From the NCBI GenBank assembly GCA_005222975.1, contig NJBI01000010.1, forward strand, positions 19,921-83,920: a DNA stretch of 64,000 nt. The letters run 5' to 3'. Origin of the DNA: Promethearchaeota archaeon Loki_b31. GTDB taxonomy: Archaea; Asgardarchaeota; Lokiarchaeia; Sigyniarchaeales; SOKP01. Shown here piece by piece: positions 17,795-27,440 of this stretch. How positions within the stretch are numbered: position 1 is the stretch's first letter; the number at the start of each line of letters is the position of its first letter. Below the pieces are notes generated by a model. The model had not been told where the DNA came from and ran no database searches. It saw only the letters and a list, made by a program, of their open reading frames with translations. Both the position numbers and the translations under genes were made by a program.

Positions 17795-18052
17795 CTAATC
17801 TTGTTTTGAATCATCCTTTAAAATAAAAATAAGACTCAATAATAAGATAAGTGCCACAAAACAAAAAAAAACAATTAGGCTCGCAATAATAAGAGATATC
17901 ATTAATGGATTTGACATATTTATTATCCATGATATTGCTACTAAAAGCCAAAAACTCAATCCAAAAAGTATGAAAAAAATAGTAAAGACATAAACAGAAT
18001 GATATCGTTCTAATTTCTTTTCTAAATCATTAATTTTTTTTTCTAATTCCAA
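17795..18052 (-). CDS. Small two-span membrane protein
   Basis: 85 residues: a short charged coiled N-terminus (MELEKKINDLEKKLERYHS), two long hydrophobic helices (about 21-43 and 50-76) and a charged tail. No family is recognised. The composition (Leu, Ile, Phe) is clearly membrane-protein-like. It is single, with AT-rich sequence on both sides. Confidence 0.6.
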   Translation of the reverse strand: MELEKKINDLEKKLERYHSVYVFTIFFILFGLSFWLLVAISWIINMSNPLMISLIIASLIVFFCFVALILLLSLIFILKDDSKQD

Positions 18053-18160
18053 ATCTTAGAGCCCCCTTTAGTGTTTAGTTATGTTAAAATAAGTTGAGTT
18101 TAAATAAAAGTTTTTCCAAAAAAATCTTGGTCAAGATAAAGAGAAATATCTCAGAATCAA

Positions 18161-19204
18161 TTAATATTTTCCAAATTTCTCTACTAAGGTTTTTGCAATT
18201 CCTAAATTTCTGCTTGCCATAGTTAATGGTTCCCAGGGCCACTCGCATCCTGCGGCATACATAAACATCCCACCTGGTTTTCCTAATTCGATTGTTTTTT
18301 CCACTTCGCTAATAACATCGCTAATTGAATAAGTTGTGCTTCCCAATATCTGTGTATTAGTATTTCCTCTAATACAATTATTTGTCCCGATCTTCTCTTT
18401 AGCTAATTTTAAGTCTACTTGATAATCTAAATCTAAAATTGCCGCGTTTGTATTTGATATTAACTTAAGCATGTCTCTCCCTTCCTTATCTATCACCGAA
18501 TTATCGCCACAAACATGATACAACACCGGAACATTACTCTGAATATTATCGAATAGTTCTTTTGTTGCCTTTAAACAGCATTTTTCATACCGCATTGGAC
18601 CAATTTGAGATATCGCGGAATCACCAGCGCCAATAATATTCGCTCCAACTTCGATCTGCATTTTAGCAAACTCTTTTTGTATTGGTAGTATTCGATTTAT
18701 GAGATCTCTTATTTTTTTTTCCCAATCTTGATGCTTACATAACATCAGAACATTTACCAAATCAAATAGGCAGCAAATTTCGGCAAAGGGAGCCTCTATC
18801 CATCCGATAATGCATTGTTCACCTCCAACTTTTTCGCTCAATAGTTTGACAGCGTTAACCCTATTTATTATTCTCTTATTTGAATTTAAATCAGGTATTT
18901 CGAGTGAGTCAAATTCATCAATTTTTAAGTAAGTTTTTGCTACAGGAGTATGACTCTTCCAATTTATTTCCACGCCCCACGCGTTAGCTTCGCGATATGC
19001 GTCTGTAGATACATTCACATGATCAATTCCAAAAAAATCAGAGCATTTTGTTTGAGCTTTAGCCAAAATTTCGGGGTTTTGGCAGTATTCGCGATTATAA
19101 TCGACATTGTTCAAGCTGGCTGCAAGGTGCATAATAAATGGGTTAAAGGGTATCTTCTCGGGCGTTCCATTAATCGCAGAGAGGGTTAATTCCAATCGGT
19201 TCAT
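18161..19204 (-). CDS. Uroporphyrinogen-decarboxylase-family methyltransferase (MtaA/MtbA-like)
   Basis: 347 residues of the UroD/MtaA fold. Zinc-binding candidates are H in VPVLYHVCGD (about 226-235) and C in AAGCEWPWEP near 317. MtaA/MtbA enzymes use zinc to transfer methyl groups from corrinoid proteins to a thiol; UroD enzymes lack these ligands. No corrinoid-protein gene is adjacent, so the methyl donor is unknown. GH2 diverges from it. The N-terminal region carries a NGTPEKIPF motif common in the family. Confidence 0.85.
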   Translation of the reverse strand: MNRLELTLSAINGTPEKIPFNPFIMHLAASLNNVDYNREYCQNPEILAKAQTKCSDFFGIDHVNVSTDAYREANAWGVEINWKSHTPVAKTYLKIDEFDSLEIPDLNSNKRIINRVNAVKLLSEKVGGEQCIIGWIEAPFAEICCLFDLVNVLMLCKHQDWEKKIRDLINRILPIQKEFAKMQIEVGANIIGAGDSAISQIGPMRYEKCCLKATKELFDNIQSNVPVLYHVCGDNSVIDKEGRDMLKLISNTNAAILDLDYQVDLKLAKEKIGTNNCIRGNTNTQILGSTTYSISDVISEVEKTIELGKPGGMFMYAAGCEWPWEPLTMASRNLGIAKTLVEKFGKY

Positions 19205-19314
19205 TTTCTATAGAAGTTCTATAAAACTTTGAAAAATTATTTATTTTCTTTCCAGAATTTTTTATTAATATTAAATTTGGTTAAGTTTTTATTTATAATA
19301 ATTCTTTTTTTCTC

Positions 19315-21225
19315 ATGGAAAAATTAGGCGAAGAAAATATACCTAGACCGGAATACCCAAGACCCCAATTTGTAAGAGCAGATAATTGGATAAATCTTAA
19401 TGGAGAATGGGATTTTCAATTTGATGATTTTAATATAGGTTTAAGAGAGCGGTGGTACAAAAAACAAGCATCAAAAAAATTTGATCAAAAGATTATGGTG
19501 CCATTTTGTTTTCAAAGTGAATTGAGTAGAGTTAATGATCAAGAGTTTCATGATATTGTTTGGTATAAAAAAGTAATTAACTTACCAGAAAATTTTAAAA
19601 AAAAGCGAATCTTGTTACATTTCGGGGCAGTAGATTATCTTTGTAGAGTTTATCTAAATGGAGAGTATATAGGGAGTCATGAAGGAGGATATATTGGATT
19701 TTCGCTTGATATTACAGATTTTGTTGAGAAAGAAAATTATTTAGTTATTCGTGTAGAAGATCCAAGCACAGATAATGAGATCCCTCGAGGAAAACAGTAT
19801 TGGAGAAAACAAAATGCGGGTATTTTCTATTCTAGAGTTACAGGTATTTGGCAAACTGTGTGGATCGATTGTGTTGACTTAAATTTCTATTTAAGAAAAG
19901 TAAAAATTACGCCTGATATTGATAATTCACTAATAAATCTTGGATGCGATATTTATGGGATTGGATTTGATGATCTTTATATTCAAGTCTCGATTTTGTT
20001 TGAGAACGATTTAATAACTGAATTTGAAACGAAATTAAATTTCTTAGGTAGTATTAGTAAAAAGAAAAGAGGTAAAAATATTGTTAAAGAGGAAGTTGGA
20101 TTCTACGAAAAAATATTTCGTTTTATTAAAAACCCAAATCAATTTCAACTTAAAATAAGAATTCAGAAAGAAAAATTAGAAATGTGGGATGTTAACACCC
20201 CTAATTTGTATGATCTTCATATTTCAATTTATAACAAGAAAACGGGGGAAATCTATGATAAGGTTAAATCATATTTTGGGATGAGGAAAATTTCTATATC
20301 TAAAGGTATTGAAAGTATTAATGGTTTTAAAACTGCTAATAAGGTAATTCTATTGAATAATAAACCCATATATCAAAAATTATTCTTAGTTCAGGGTTAT
20401 TGGCCAGAAAGTTTATATACTGCCCCTTCTGATGACGCAATAAAACGAGATGTTCAGATTATTAAGGATTTCGGATTCAATGGAATAAGAACACACCAAA
20501 AAGCATTCGATCCGAGATTTCTCTATTGGTGCGATAAGATGGGAGTTTTGGTATGGAGCGAGATCGGAAATGCCTTTGTTTTTTCTAAAGATTCCCAACT
20601 CAGATTAATGAACCAATATATAGAAATGATAGAAAGAGATTATAATCATCCTTCAATAATCACTTGGGTTATTTTAAACGAAGGTTGGGGTGTAGGTAAT
20701 GCTGATAAAGACAAAAGAATGGTTGACTATATCGCTTCTATGTGCTTCTTAATAAAATCAATTGATCCAACAAGAATAATTATAGATAATGCCGGATGGT
20801 GGCATACTATTTCTGATGTTTGTACGAAACATTTCTATTTAGATACAAAATTATTACCAAAAAATTTCGATGAGGAGAAAAGTATAAAATCACCTGATCC
20901 GATAGTTCCAGATTGTTATCTTGAACCTTATCATTATAATGATGAACCAATTGTATATAGTGAAATCGGAGGTTATGGTCTTGACTATTACGAGAAAGGA
21001 ACAAAGGATTTTTTTTATCCGGTATTTAGTTCCCCTGAAGAACTTTTAACCAAGATTACAAACCTTTTAAAGGAATTTGATAGAAGAAAAGAATGGATTC
21101 ATGGATTTTGTTATACTGAGCTTTACGATCAGTTCCAGGAAATAAATGGTTTATTAACTTTCGATAGAGAACCTAAATTTCCACCGCATAAATTGAAAGA
21201 AAAACTAGATACAATGTTTTATTAA
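19315..21225 (+). CDS. Glycoside hydrolase family 2 beta-glycosidase
   Basis: 636 residues with the GH2 domain order: jelly-roll sugar-binding domain (about 1-195; NLNGEWDFQFDD and PFCFQSELSR), Ig-like domain (about 200-340) and TIM barrel (about 345-636). The acid/base is E in ILNEGWGVGN (about 455) and the nucleophile is E in VYSEIGGYG (about 545). There is no signal peptide, so it is cytoplasmic. Substrate is beta-glucuronide, beta-galactoside or beta-mannoside. Two GPH-type sugar transporters lie 4-9 kb downstream on the same strand and may supply it. Confidence 0.92.
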   Translation: MEKLGEENIPRPEYPRPQFVRADNWINLNGEWDFQFDDFNIGLRERWYKKQASKKFDQKIMVPFCFQSELSRVNDQEFHDIVWYKKVINLPENFKKKRILLHFGAVDYLCRVYLNGEYIGSHEGGYIGFSLDITDFVEKENYLVIRVEDPSTDNEIPRGKQYWRKQNAGIFYSRVTGIWQTVWIDCVDLNFYLRKVKITPDIDNSLINLGCDIYGIGFDDLYIQVSILFENDLITEFETKLNFLGSISKKKRGKNIVKEEVGFYEKIFRFIKNPNQFQLKIRIQKEKLEMWDVNTPNLYDLHISIYNKKTGEIYDKVKSYFGMRKISISKGIESINGFKTANKVILLNNKPIYQKLFLVQGYWPESLYTAPSDDAIKRDVQIIKDFGFNGIRTHQKAFDPRFLYWCDKMGVLVWSEIGNAFVFSKDSQLRLMNQYIEMIERDYNHPSIITWVILNEGWGVGNADKDKRMVDYIASMCFLIKSIDPTRIIIDNAGWWHTISDVCTKHFYLDTKLLPKNFDEEKSIKSPDPIVPDCYLEPYHYNDEPIVYSEIGGYGLDYYEKGTKDFFYPVFSSPEELLTKITNLLKEFDRRKEWIHGFCYTELYDQFQEINGLLTFDREPKFPPHKLKEKLDTMFY

Positions 21226-21300
21226 ATTAGGTTAATTTTTCTTACAGAATATTAGAAATTAAAATTAAAATACTTTAGAATTAGTAGGTTTGAAGTTAAA

Positions 21301-22116
21301 ATGGGAAGACCGTTATGGTTCGTAAATTTGCTGAAAAAAACTTTTCCTAATATTAAATTGATAGCTAAATTAACGAGGTTTCCTGTTGTTGGTAAAATCT
21401 TTGACTTCCTGTTATTTGAAGGAGACGAAATTATATACTTGACGCAAGATAAGGTAATTTCTATTAATAAAGAAGTCAAAAAACAAGCGGAAATGGTGTT
21501 ACCCTCAAAAGTTTTGGAACACTTTATAGAAAAAGCTAACTACCATTGGGTAATGAATTTCTGTATATGTCGAGATTCAATGCAGTGCAACGACTATCCA
21601 ATTGATTTAGGATGCTTATTTCTGGGAGAAGCTGTTTTAGGAATTAATCCTCAATTAGGACGACTTGTGTCAAAAGAAGAAGCCCTTGATCATATAAAAA
21701 AATGTAAAGAAGCTGGTTTAGTTCACATGATTGGAAGAAATCGATTGGATAAGCAATGGCTTGGCGTAAATCCAGGGTATAAACTTCTAAGTATATGTAA
21801 TTGCGATCCTTGCTGCTGCTTATGGCGTATATCTCCCGTTTTAGCTTCTAAAATTGGTTCTAAAGTGCAAAAAATGCCAGGAGTCACCCTAGAAGTATCA
21901 GAAAGATGTGTGGGGTGCGGAACATGCATGCAAGGAATATGCTTTGTCGACGCGATACATATGGTTGACAACCGTGCCAAAATTACTGAGGAGTGTAGGG
22001 GGTGTGGTAGGTGCGTTGAAATTTGCCCCCAAAACGCTATCGAACTCACGATAAATGATAAAGAATATGTAGAGAAATCAATTAAACAAATTGAAAAAAT
22101 TATCGATGTTACCTAG
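21301..22116 (+). CDS. Ferredoxin-domain protein with Cys-rich sensor-like N-terminus
   Basis: 271 residues. The N-terminal half has several cysteine sets, notably FCICRDSMQCNDYPIDLGCL (about 95-114) and ICNCDPCCCLW (about 174-184). The C-terminal 70 residues are a two-cluster ferredoxin (CVGCGTCMQGICFV and CRGCGRCVEICPQN). The layout resembles archaeal and bacterial 4Fe-4S proteins acting in electron transfer to dehydrogenases. It is followed 34 bases later by an aminotransferase in the same direction, so a shared operon is likely. Confidence 0.8.
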   Translation: MGRPLWFVNLLKKTFPNIKLIAKLTRFPVVGKIFDFLLFEGDEIIYLTQDKVISINKEVKKQAEMVLPSKVLEHFIEKANYHWVMNFCICRDSMQCNDYPIDLGCLFLGEAVLGINPQLGRLVSKEEALDHIKKCKEAGLVHMIGRNRLDKQWLGVNPGYKLLSICNCDPCCCLWRISPVLASKIGSKVQKMPGVTLEVSERCVGCGTCMQGICFVDAIHMVDNRAKITEECRGCGRCVEICPQNAIELTINDKEYVEKSIKQIEKIIDVT

Positions 22117-22150
22117 TTTTAAATCTTACCAATCTTAATTCTTTAATGAA

Positions 22151-23266
22151 ATGAGAATTAAGGACTTTAAATTAGAAGAATATTTCGCAAAGTATGAGTT
22201 TAATGTTAAATACTCTTTGTGTTCCTCAGATTGCGAATCATTTAGCGTAGATGAATTGCTAACTTTAGAAAAGGATTCCTTAAAAGATCTTAAAGAAGTT
22301 TGGCTAGGTTATACTGAATCTCTTGGCAATCCTTTGTTAAGAGAAGAAATCTCTAAATTGTATAGCGATATCAAGCCAGAAGAGATAATTGTTTTTTCTG
22401 GAGCCCAAGAAGGAATTTTTGTTTTTATGAATGTTTTATTAAAGAAAGGAGATCATGTGATCGTTCAATATCCTGCTTATCAATCGCTATACGAAATCGC
22501 TAACGCTATAGGATGTAAAGTTACTAAGTGGATAATGAGTGATGAGAACAATTGGGAACTTGATTTGAAATTCTTAGAATCAAACATAGAGAAATCTACT
22601 AAATGTATTGTTGTAAATTTTCCACATAATCCAACTGGGCACCTCATCTCAAAAGAAAATTACGAAAAAATTATTAAGATAGCTAAAGAAAACGATATTT
22701 ACCTTCTTTCTGACGAGGTTTATAAATTTTTGGAGTATAACAAAGCCGACAGATTACCATCTGCTTGCGATCTTTACGAAAAAGGAATATCAATAGGCGT
22801 GATGTCAAAAGCATTTGGCCTTGCTGGGTTAAGAATTGGATGGATTGCAACAAAAAATAAAGCACTTTTCAAAAAAATCGCTTCTTTCAAGAATTATACT
22901 ACTATTTGCAATAGTGCCTTAAGCGAATTTTTTTCAATTTTGGCTTTACGTAATAGGGACAATATTATTAACAGGAATTTGGACATAATTAATAAAAATT
23001 TGAACCTACTGGATAACTTTTTCAATAAATATAAAAATATATTCTATTGGGTTAAACCAATAGCCAGCTCAATAGCTTTTCCTAGATTAATAATAGATAC
23101 TAATGTGGAAGCTTTCTGTTTTGACTTAATAAAAGAGAAAGGAGTATTATTGATGCCTGGCACCAAATACGATTATGGCGATCACCACTTTAGAATTGGA
23201 TTTGGTAGAAAAAACATGCCTAAAGCATTAAAAAAATTAGAAGAATACTTAGAAGAAAAATATTAA
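22151..23266 (+). CDS. PLP-dependent aminotransferase, class I/II
   Basis: 371 residues, fold type I. PLP lysine is in VMSKAFGLAGLRIGW (about 217-231), and the cofactor-contact motifs NFPHNPTGH and LLSDEVYKFL precede it; C-terminal FRIGFGRKNM binds the substrate carboxylate. It is close to aspartate/aromatic aminotransferases of archaea. Substrate is not clear. The start is AUG 22151, 34 bases after a ferredoxin gene. The next gene converges. Confidence 0.9.
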   Translation: MRIKDFKLEEYFAKYEFNVKYSLCSSDCESFSVDELLTLEKDSLKDLKEVWLGYTESLGNPLLREEISKLYSDIKPEEIIVFSGAQEGIFVFMNVLLKKGDHVIVQYPAYQSLYEIANAIGCKVTKWIMSDENNWELDLKFLESNIEKSTKCIVVNFPHNPTGHLISKENYEKIIKIAKENDIYLLSDEVYKFLEYNKADRLPSACDLYEKGISIGVMSKAFGLAGLRIGWIATKNKALFKKIASFKNYTTICNSALSEFFSILALRNRDNIINRNLDIINKNLNLLDNFFNKYKNIFYWVKPIASSIAFPRLIIDTNVEAFCFDLIKEKGVLLMPGTKYDYGDHHFRIGFGRKNMPKALKKLEEYLEEKY

Positions 23267-23288
23267 AATTTAAAATTTTAAGGTATTA

Positions 23289-24173
23289 TTATACATCAAT
23301 TCCATTCATTTTTGCTAAAACTCTGTATAATCCTTGAGTTCCAAGGTTCTCTAAACCTAATGCCGTTGCAGATATGTAAAACTGATAAGCGAGGGCAAGC
23401 CCGGGTAACGATAAATTCAATTGTTTCGCTTCTTTTAACGCAATGCCCATGTCCTTTATGAAATGTTTAATAAAAAAGCCCGGATCGAAATTACCTTTTA
23501 CAATTCGGGGACCAAGATTGTTTATCGACCAACAGCCCGCAGCACCCTTCCCAATAACATTTATTACTTCCCCTAAATCATTTCCTGCTTTATAAGCGTA
23601 CAATAAGGACTCTACAACCCCTATCATAGTAGAGGCAATGAGAATTTGATTACTCATTTTAGTATGTTGCCCAGCTCCTGCTTTACCCATATATGCGATA
23701 TTTTTACCCATTAACTCGAAAAAAGGGAACACTTTTTCGTACGTCTCTTTATCGCCACCAGCCATTATTGCTAGCATTCCATTTTTAGCGCCAACATCTC
23801 CTCCAGATACAGGTGCATCGATAGATAATACGCCTATCTTTTTTGCCTCTTTATATACTCTTTGAGCAAGAGAAGGTTCGGATGTTGTCATATCAACGAT
23901 AATTGACCCTTTTTTTATCGCTTTTAGAACTCCATTTTCTCCTAGATAAACATCTTCGACATCGTGAGGGAAGCCAACGATGGTAAAAACGATATCACTC
24001 TTTTCAGCAACTTCTTTAGGGTTTGAACACCAAACAGCGCCCATATCAATCAATTCTTTAGCTTTTTCTTTTGTTCGATTATAAACTGAAACATTATATC
24101 CAGCTTTTAAAATATGGGCACACATAGACTTACCCATAACTCCTGTTCCTATCCATCCAACACGGTTATCCAT
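23289..24173 (-). CDS. Beta-hydroxyacid dehydrogenase (3-hydroxyisobutyrate dehydrogenase family)
   Basis: 294 residues. NAD(P) motif GWIGTGVMGKSMCAHILKAG at residues 7-26, substrate motif DAPVSGGDVGAKNG (about 119-132), and catalytic lysine in GKAGAGQHTKMSNQ (about 161-174). It can act on 3-hydroxyisobutyrate, tartronate semialdehyde or glyoxylate-type substrates. The acid specificity cannot be settled. The neighbouring gene upstream (106 bases) is an acyl-CoA synthetase subunit, which fits organic acid metabolism. Confidence 0.9.
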   Translation of the reverse strand: MDNRVGWIGTGVMGKSMCAHILKAGYNVSVYNRTKEKAKELIDMGAVWCSNPKEVAEKSDIVFTIVGFPHDVEDVYLGENGVLKAIKKGSIIVDMTTSEPSLAQRVYKEAKKIGVLSIDAPVSGGDVGAKNGMLAIMAGGDKETYEKVFPFFELMGKNIAYMGKAGAGQHTKMSNQILIASTMIGVVESLLYAYKAGNDLGEVINVIGKGAAGCWSINNLGPRIVKGNFDPGFFIKHFIKDMGIALKEAKQLNLSLPGLALAYQFYISATALGLENLGTQGLYRVLAKMNGIDV

Positions 24174-24279
24174 ATTTTTATCAACTTTTTAAGCGAAATT
24201 CTTTAATTACTATATTCAGATTAATTTAAGAAAATTTGTAATCTTTTTTCCTATAAATTTTTAAAAAAGAAATTAAGAG

Positions 24280-25731
24280 TTATTTGTGTTTTTGCTCCCA
24301 AAATAGATTTCCTTTCTTAACATTATCAATTCGTGTTCTATGTTTAAGCGCAGAAACCGCTTGAACTGCTTCTTTAATGGAATGAAAAGTGGATATGTAC
24401 GCGAGTTCAAGGGATTCGATTATTAAAGTGTATTTTGGAACGTACGGAATAAAACATACTACGGGCTTATTTTTTGTAGAAACAATATTAGCTATCCTTC
24501 GACCTATTTGAAACGAGATGTTAGGAGGATAAGGAAGCAGTAGTAATATTATACACTCAATACGCTCAACATCCGATAAATATCTTACTATATCTTCAAT
24601 ATCGGTATCGATCACAGAACCCGTTAAATCTATTGGATTATTAAAAGATGCAATTTCTTGGGTAGCGGGATTCATAAGCTTTCTTAAGTCTTTTTTCTCT
24701 TGCCTTTCAAGTCGTACTGCATTCAAACCATAATTTTTCAACATATCGGACGCAATTACTCCGTGGCCTCCAGAAACTGACACAATCACGACATCTCCAT
24801 AGGTAATAACATTTTGCCCAAATGGGTTTTTTCTATGCGATAATACATCATAGACTTTTAAGCTCGATAATAGCTCTCTTTCAGAATTAGCTTGTATAAT
24901 TTGATATTGCCTCAATGCTGCTGATAGTATTTTATAATTTCCTGCTAAACTAGCTGTATGCGACTGTGTAGCTACTTTTCCTTCCCTAGTTTTTCCTCCA
25001 AAGAAAGTTACAACAGTATCCTCTGATTCTTTTGCTAATTGCAAAAATCTTCTTGCTCTCCCTTCCTTAAATCCCTCTAAATAGAACGCAATGTTAGTTG
25101 TTTCCTTGTCGACCTTGCTAAAATATTCTAATAGCATTGTTTCGTCAACAACCGCTCGATTTCCTATGGAAACTGCGGTAGATACGCCTATATTTCTCTC
25201 CTTGAATTTATTGAAAAACTGGTCTACCAATACTCCTCCACTTTGACTTATTAATGCCACAGAACCTTTCGGTGGTCTTGTAATACGCTCCGTAGGTAAA
25301 AAGATTGTGTCTACAAGTGGACTTGCGTAAACACCAAGACAATTCGGACCGAGAACTGCAATATCGTTTTCAAAAGCTATTTTCTCCAATATTTGTTGTC
25401 TTTTCTTACCTTTTCCCCCGATTTCAGCAAAACCGCCACTAATTATCACGCTTGAAGGAATTCCTAGATCTGCGCAGTCTTGGATATATCCTAAGGTGTC
25501 GTCCGGTCCAACTGCAATAACGAGGAGATCTGGAATCTTAGGTAATTTATCTAACCTTTCGTACAATTGAATGCCTTCAATATCCCCTCCCGTTGGATAA
25601 ATTCCAAAAACCTCGACATTCATTTCAAACTCATTTTTTAATAAAACAATTCTTCCCGGGCTAAGGGGATTTCTTTTTGAAATACCCACTACTGCCATTG
25701 ATTTTGGTTTGAATAACTTTTCTAAATCCAT
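24280..25731 (-). CDS. ADP-forming acetyl/acyl-CoA synthetase alpha subunit
   Basis: 483 residues. N-terminal CoA-binding domain (MAVVGISKRNPLSPGRIVL), then the succinyl-CoA-synthetase-like domains with catalytic His in TQSHTASLAG (about 256-265). The family makes ATP from acyl-CoA plus ADP and phosphate. No beta (ATP-grasp) subunit lies next to it, so the partner is elsewhere. It could instead be a fused protein missing the ATP-grasp part. It reads with the beta-hydroxyacid dehydrogenase and is transcribed away from the transporter cluster. Confidence 0.88.
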   Translation of the reverse strand: MDLEKLFKPKSMAVVGISKRNPLSPGRIVLLKNEFEMNVEVFGIYPTGGDIEGIQLYERLDKLPKIPDLLVIAVGPDDTLGYIQDCADLGIPSSVIISGGFAEIGGKGKKRQQILEKIAFENDIAVLGPNCLGVYASPLVDTIFLPTERITRPPKGSVALISQSGGVLVDQFFNKFKERNIGVSTAVSIGNRAVVDETMLLEYFSKVDKETTNIAFYLEGFKEGRARRFLQLAKESEDTVVTFFGGKTREGKVATQSHTASLAGNYKILSAALRQYQIIQANSERELLSSLKVYDVLSHRKNPFGQNVITYGDVVIVSVSGGHGVIASDMLKNYGLNAVRLERQEKKDLRKLMNPATQEIASFNNPIDLTGSVIDTDIEDIVRYLSDVERIECIILLLLPYPPNISFQIGRRIANIVSTKNKPVVCFIPYVPKYTLIIESLELAYISTFHSIKEAVQAVSALKHRTRIDNVKKGNLFWEQKHK

Positions 25732-25968
25732 TTTAGACAGAACTCTTCAATGTTCTTTATAGTGATATATTTGTTAAAGATTAAAATCATATCTATTTTT
25801 ATCTTATGTTTATTTTTGATAATAATTCAATAGAATAAAGATTAAAGGATTAAGGTTTTGACTCTATTAAATTTCAAAATAAGTATCAAACTTCCAATCA
25901 TGAACAAATATTTATTTAAGATAAAAAAGAAATAAGATCAATTTAATTAAAAATTTTACTGGTAATTT

Positions 25969-27369
25969 ATGAGCGAAACTGAAAATAGAATTGAAAAAAC
26001 AAAATTTTCATATAAACGCGCTGTTTCCTACAGCATTGGTCAAATCGCGGATATAGCCTCTTACCAAGCGTTCACATTTTTGACTTTTACATTTTACTTC
26101 GCAGTCGTAGGAATCGACATAGGGTTAATTATGATAGGATTTATTATATGGTCAATATGGAATAGTTTCAACGATACATTTATCGGTTATTTATCGGATA
26201 AAACACATACTAGATGGGGGCGTAGATTCCCTTGGATCATGGCTTCTTTAATTCCAATAGCCGTGATTATGGTTCTATTGTTTACACCACTATCTTCAAT
26301 AGGTATTACCGATCCTACTCTAAACTTCGTATATTTTATGATTATAATCATTGTATTTGAATTATTTTTTACAATGTATGATATAAATTATACTTCTTTG
26401 TACCCAGAAATTTTTATAACTGAGGAAGAACGGGCGAAAGGTAATAATGTAAGGCAACTTTTTGCTATAGTTGGATTGCTTGCAGCCTTCCTTTTGCCTG
26501 GCATGTTTATTTCTAGCTATACAAGCCCATTACCTGGAGAATATCCTACTTATGGAATAGTTGTTGCCATAATTGTCGTTATTGCTGGTTTACTTTTCTT
26601 AAAATTCTCACCAAAAGGAAGAACTGAATTTCGGAAGGATTATAAAGACGCTCCTAATTTTTTCAACACTTTAAAATATAGTTTTAAAAATAAGAGCTTC
26701 ATGCGTTACATTCCCGCAGAAATTGCTAATTGGTTTGTTTATGGGATGATTCCTGTGATGGTTCCCCTTTATGGTGAATTTATTTTAGATGTTGAACCTT
26801 TTACTATATCGCTTTTGTTAGGTGTTAGTTTTTTATCTGCTGGACTTTTTATGACAGTACTTTGGAAACCAGTGGTTCAAAAATTAGGCCCGAGAAAATC
26901 GTGGCTAATATCAATGACAATTTGGATCATAACTCTAATTCCGCTATTTTTTCTAGGGCCAGGGATGGAAGTAGTAGCATTTATAGTATTCTTCTTAATT
27001 GGAATAGGTTTAGCTGGCTCTTTATACATAATTGATATAATTATTGCAGACATTGTAGACGAAGACGAAGTGAAAACAGGAATACGCCGTGAGGGGGGAT
27101 ATTACGGAATCAACATCTTCTTTCAGCGATTTGCAACTGTATTTGTTTTTCTAATTATAGGACCTGTGTTTCTTATTGCTGATTGGGGTACATTCACTCC
27201 TATTGACATCCCAGAATTTGAAATAAGGAGTTTGTTGGTAATCTTTCCCGTAATAGCTCTGGTAATCGCTATTATTGCAATATATTTTTACCCTTTAGAT
27301 GGCAAATATTTAAAGCAAATCAAAGAACAACGCGATGAAATTCATCAAGACAAAAAATCAAAAATTTAA
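25969..27369 (+). CDS. GPH-family (MFS) sugar:cation symporter
   Basis: 466 residues, 12 predicted membrane spans. The GPH motif SDKTHTRWGRRFPWI occurs in the loop after span 2 (about 76-90), a feature of the glycoside-pentoside-hexuronide group. Start is AUG 25969. It is closely related to the split transporter downstream (29.1-30.5 kb), especially around the D-E-D-E-V-K-T-G-I-R-R loop. The FAD oxidoreductase between them suggests import of a substrate for that enzyme, or coincident duplication. Confidence 0.9.
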   Translation: MSETENRIEKTKFSYKRAVSYSIGQIADIASYQAFTFLTFTFYFAVVGIDIGLIMIGFIIWSIWNSFNDTFIGYLSDKTHTRWGRRFPWIMASLIPIAVIMVLLFTPLSSIGITDPTLNFVYFMIIIIVFELFFTMYDINYTSLYPEIFITEEERAKGNNVRQLFAIVGLLAAFLLPGMFISSYTSPLPGEYPTYGIVVAIIVVIAGLLFLKFSPKGRTEFRKDYKDAPNFFNTLKYSFKNKSFMRYIPAEIANWFVYGMIPVMVPLYGEFILDVEPFTISLLLGVSFLSAGLFMTVLWKPVVQKLGPRKSWLISMTIWIITLIPLFFLGPGMEVVAFIVFFLIGIGLAGSLYIIDIIIADIVDEDEVKTGIRREGGYYGINIFFQRFATVFVFLIIGPVFLIADWGTFTPIDIPEFEIRSLLVIFPVIALVIAIIAIYFYPLDGKYLKQIKEQRDEIHQDKKSKI

Positions 27370-27440
27370 CTTTTTTTTATTTTATTAAGTATCTATAAAG
27401 TAATATATTGTTAAAATTCATTATTGAAATTGAAAATTCT